DNA from: an uncultured bacterium
Lineage (GTDB): Bacteria > Bacillota > Clostridia > Lachnospirales > Lachnospiraceae
Length of the DNA: 42,589 bases
NCBI GenBank assembly: GCA_947647735.1
Contig: CANSLJ010000032.1
Coordinates: 1-42,589 of the forward strand
Direction of reading: 5' to 3'
Made by a program: the position numbers and the translations under genes. How positions within the stretch are numbered: position 1 is the stretch's first letter; each line of letters begins with the position of its first letter. Below, one piece after another: positions 40,678-42,589 of the stretch. The notes beneath the pieces are model-generated. The model was given only the letters and a program-made list of their open reading frames with translations, made no database searches and was not told the origin of the DNA.

Positions 40678-41564
40678 TTTGACCTCCCTCCTACTGTTTG
40701 AACTCTATATTCTGATTTGCGAATTTCCGCAAGCCTCTTGATTGTATCTATCTCCACAAATCTCCTATCATAAAGGCTCAAATCATTATTGAACTTCTTG
40801 ATTATTTCATATAAATCTGCAAACGTCTCTTCTTTTATATATTCTTCTATCATATCTGTATAAATATCATTCTTCAATTCCCCAAAAAAAGATAGTGACT
40901 CGTTAATATTTTCTTCTACAAATTCCCGGAATTCTGTAGATACTCCTCCAATCAAAATATCATTATACATTTGATATATAAGTCTGCTCTTTTGCCCTTT
41001 CGACGGTTCCCATTTAAATAACTTCATTCTTCCATCTCTGGTCAGTGGTGAATATAACTGATCAAACGTATTGGCGATTAATATAAAAGGAATTTTTTTG
41101 CCAGGGGTAGCTTTAGTTGTATCAGCTATACTCATTAAATAATCAGTTAATATTTGTGAATTAACTGTTTTTGAAATGTTTTCATCACATGATGCAATAC
41201 TCAAATGAAAATCGTCAATTATAATTACACTAAAACTATCTTCTTTATCGTGTTCTAGAAGGTAATTGTAAGTAGCCTCTAACTTTTTTATAGAATCTCC
41301 TTCTAAATTTCCTGCCAGTTGTGAACTTGAAAAATAATATGGATGAATGCCATGTTTAAAACAGGCATTAATTGTCTGAACAGTTTTTCCTTCACCCATT
41401 TTACCTTCTATGGCCAAAAAACAGGAAGACAAATTCTTTTGCAAAGAATTTGTTACAATGTGTAATAAAACATTTCTCTCAAATTCTTTATCAAGAAATA
41501 TAACATTCATATTCTGTCTATCCCTTGCCGGCTTTAATTCTTTCGGTTTAAATGTAATATCCAT
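40671..41564 (-). CDS. Rubisco-activase-like AAA+ ATPase of novel operon
   Basis: A 297-residue AAA+ ATPase. Walker A is EGKMGEGKT (residues 53-61) and Walker B is VIIIDDFH (113-120). The second region of homology reads ANTFDQLYSPLTRDGRMKLFKWEP (arginine finger Arg179). The phrase Y-x-PL-x-RDGRM-x-F-W is the hallmark of Rubisco activase-type AAA+ proteins, which remodel a bound protein partner. No Rubisco is expected in this organism, so it probably remodels a neighbour gene product. GGAGG lies 11 nt before the ATG, and only 2 bp separate it from the preceding gene. Confidence 0.85.
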   Translation of the reverse strand: MDITFKPKELKPARDRQNMNVIFLDKEFERNVLLHIVTNSLQKNLSSCFLAIEGKMGEGKTVQTINACFKHGIHPYYFSSSQLAGNLEGDSIKKLEATYNYLLEHDKEDSFSVIIIDDFHLSIASCDENISKTVNSQILTDYLMSIADTTKATPGKKIPFILIANTFDQLYSPLTRDGRMKLFKWEPSKGQKSRLIYQMYNDILIGGVSTEFREFVEENINESLSFFGELKNDIYTDMIEEYIKEETFADLYEIIKKFNNDLSLYDRRFVEIDTIKRLAEIRKSEYRVQTVGGRSKC

Positions 41565-41566
41565 AT

Positions 41567-42421
41567 TTAATATTCCTCCCCATTATATTTAATTACATCT
41601 CCTTCTAATTGCTTTTCTAACAACGCTGTCAAAAATGCTTCTACTTCTTCCTTAGAACCTGCCTCGCATTTCTCGAAATCCATACAGACTCCCGGTGCAA
41701 AAACATGAAATGGTTCAGAATATAAAAATGTATGTTCATACATCGCTTTTAGCTTATAATTTCCAGTCTTAGTAAAAACAAGATTATCAAAGCACACTAT
41801 TCCTTCTTTATTCGTGTCCTTTACTCTTGTCCCCGTCCAACTCACACCATCTCTGTTTATATCTAATTGTATTTGCAAATTTTCAGCCTTGGAACCTGAC
41901 TGATATACAGCCTGCACAACCACCTTATTTAATACTTCTTTAGAAGCAACATCTTGTGGTTGACTTATGAATTTCAGTTTCACGGGATTATCTTTAACTA
42001 CTATTAAGTCTTTATAAACAACTCCTTCTGTTCCTTTAATACAAAACCTATGATTTCCTGCCTCTTTAATCTGGATATTATGAAATGAAACTACACCGTC
42101 TTTGTCCGTCTTTTTTATTACAGGACCATATATATTTTCAATACTAAACTCAATATCTGAAAAGGGAGCCGGGGTACCATCTGTAAATTCAACTTTTACA
42201 ACTATATCTTCAACTAATTCGTTTGCATATATATTATTAATACCACTAAGAATATCTATCTTTCCTATTTTCTTAGTGCTATTATTTCCATAATTATTTA
42301 CATACACATTTACAGATTGTCCTTTATCTTCTTTACCACTCTCTTTCCCTTTTGAGTAATATGTAAATGACAGTGTAATTTTAGATATTATCTTTCCCAA
42401 AAATTTTAAAAATTTAATCAT
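41567..42421 (-). CDS. Two-Ig-domain protein with amphipathic N-terminus, first gene of novel operon
   Basis: A 284-residue protein. Residues 1-22 (MIKFLKFLGKIISKITLSFT) form a basic amphipathic helix without a signal-peptidase site. A short linker with VNVYVNNYGNNS follows. Two bacterial Ig-like (Big-type) domains cover about 60-143 (VVKVEFTDGTPAPFSDI, KDGVVSFHNIQIKEAGNHRF) and 147-241 (LKFISQPQDVASKE, KEGIVCFDNLVFTKTGNYKL). A small acidic helical tail closes it. GAGGAGG precedes the ATG. Membrane association from the cytoplasmic side is suggested by the N-terminal helix, but export cannot be excluded. Confidence 0.75.
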   Translation of the reverse strand: MIKFLKFLGKIISKITLSFTYYSKGKESGKEDKGQSVNVYVNNYGNNSTKKIGKIDILSGINNIYANELVEDIVVKVEFTDGTPAPFSDIEFSIENIYGPVIKKTDKDGVVSFHNIQIKEAGNHRFCIKGTEGVVYKDLIVVKDNPVKLKFISQPQDVASKEVLNKVVVQAVYQSGSKAENLQIQLDINRDGVSWTGTRVKDTNKEGIVCFDNLVFTKTGNYKLKAMYEHTFLYSEPFHVFAPGVCMDFEKCEAGSKEEVEAFLTALLEKQLEGDVIKYNGEEY

Positions 42422-42443
42422 TGCTTTTCCTCCTCGTCAATTT

Positions 42444-42542
42444 CTAAGTGGTTTTCCATTCAAATTGTATCTTCTCTTGCGTTTTACTATGAACCATCTG
42501 ATTAATAAACACAAGATGCTCATTCGATAATGTTACTGTCAA
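42444..42542 (-). CDS. Possible short peptide or gene fragment upstream of the operon
   Basis: A 32-codon frame (TTG start) ends in QEKIQFEWKTT, 22 bp before the Ig-protein start. The open frame continues a few codons upstream to a TGA, so no longer gene joins it. It reads like the C-terminus of a protein and could be a fragment. Its first six bases (TTGACA) also look like a -35 element. Confidence 0.25.
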   Translation of the reverse strand: MTVTLSNEHLVFINQMVHSKTQEKIQFEWKTT

Positions 42543-42589
42543 GTAAACGTTGGCAAATTTTTTTCATACAGATTTTTCTACTCTGCCTG

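Noticed and set aside
40671-41564. AAA+ gene considered as TRIP13/Cap6 of a CBASS operon
   Set aside because: Its second-region motif is of the Rubisco-activase type, and no CD-NTase or known CBASS effector is seen, so a CBASS label is not supported.

Overview
The window looks like chromosome from an anaerobic, motile Firmicute, most likely family Lachnospiraceae (order Clostridiales). The evidence is bofA and yaaL homologues (endospore lineage), a large DUF6240-like flagellar protein beside flagellin, Clostridia-type paralogue choices, strong AGGAGG-type ribosome-binding sites, and occasional GTG/TTG starts. Genus cannot be fixed from what I can see.

Layout. Positions 1-3518 (minus strand) hold the end of a Tad/Flp-type pilus operon: prepilin peptidase, CpaE/TadZ-like, CpaF/TadA ATPase, TadB and the first codons of the next gene. 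bofA and yaaL follow as a divergent pair. 4464-9300 is a flagellar block: FliS-like chaperone, flagellin with a hairpin leader, and a 993-residue protein with a FliK-like C-terminus. 9361-16059 holds glycogen branching enzyme with an upstream TPR/pseudo-AAA+ protein, then rsmA and tatD. tRNA-Lys(CUU) lies at 16135.

16380-20502 is a mixed housekeeping and regulatory stretch: a membrane protein, an AraC regulator, ilvE, a zinc ribbon and a DUF89 protein. 20668-24776 is a plus-strand operon with a clear promoter: an FAD oxidoreductase, two GT2 glycosyltransferases and a DegT-type aminotransferase, probably making or attaching an amino- or oxo-sugar. An RlmI-like methyltransferase and tRNA-Pro(CGG) follow. 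26404-32338 contains two transport/regulation units. One is an orphan MetQ-type lipoprotein with a LysR regulator and a textbook T-N11-A operator. The other is a GntR/FCD regulator, an UlaG-like lactonase and a sugar-binding lipoprotein, with matching GTATAC-type palindromes on both promoters.

32356-36873 holds a DUF4422 glycosyltransferase, rubrerythrin, an unusual GT2-MarR fusion, a GNAT acetyltransferase with the scar of a lost tandem copy, and a macrodomain protein. From about 36960 to the right edge the DNA becomes AT-rich and looks like an accessory/defence island. It has an AlbA_2 (Schlafen-like) protein with perfect 12-bp repeats, remains of KilA-N and DUF4268 genes, a degenerate SEC-C protein, and an intact, tightly coupled three-gene operon (40105-42421). 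That operon encodes a two-Ig-domain protein with an amphipathic N-terminus, a Rubisco-activase-like AAA+ ATPase, and a small protein whose pattern weakly suggests a HORMA fold. It is the best candidate here for an undescribed system.

All calls come from reading the sequence; no database search was run. Family names rest on motif recognition, and the inferred functions of the accessory operons are hypotheses.
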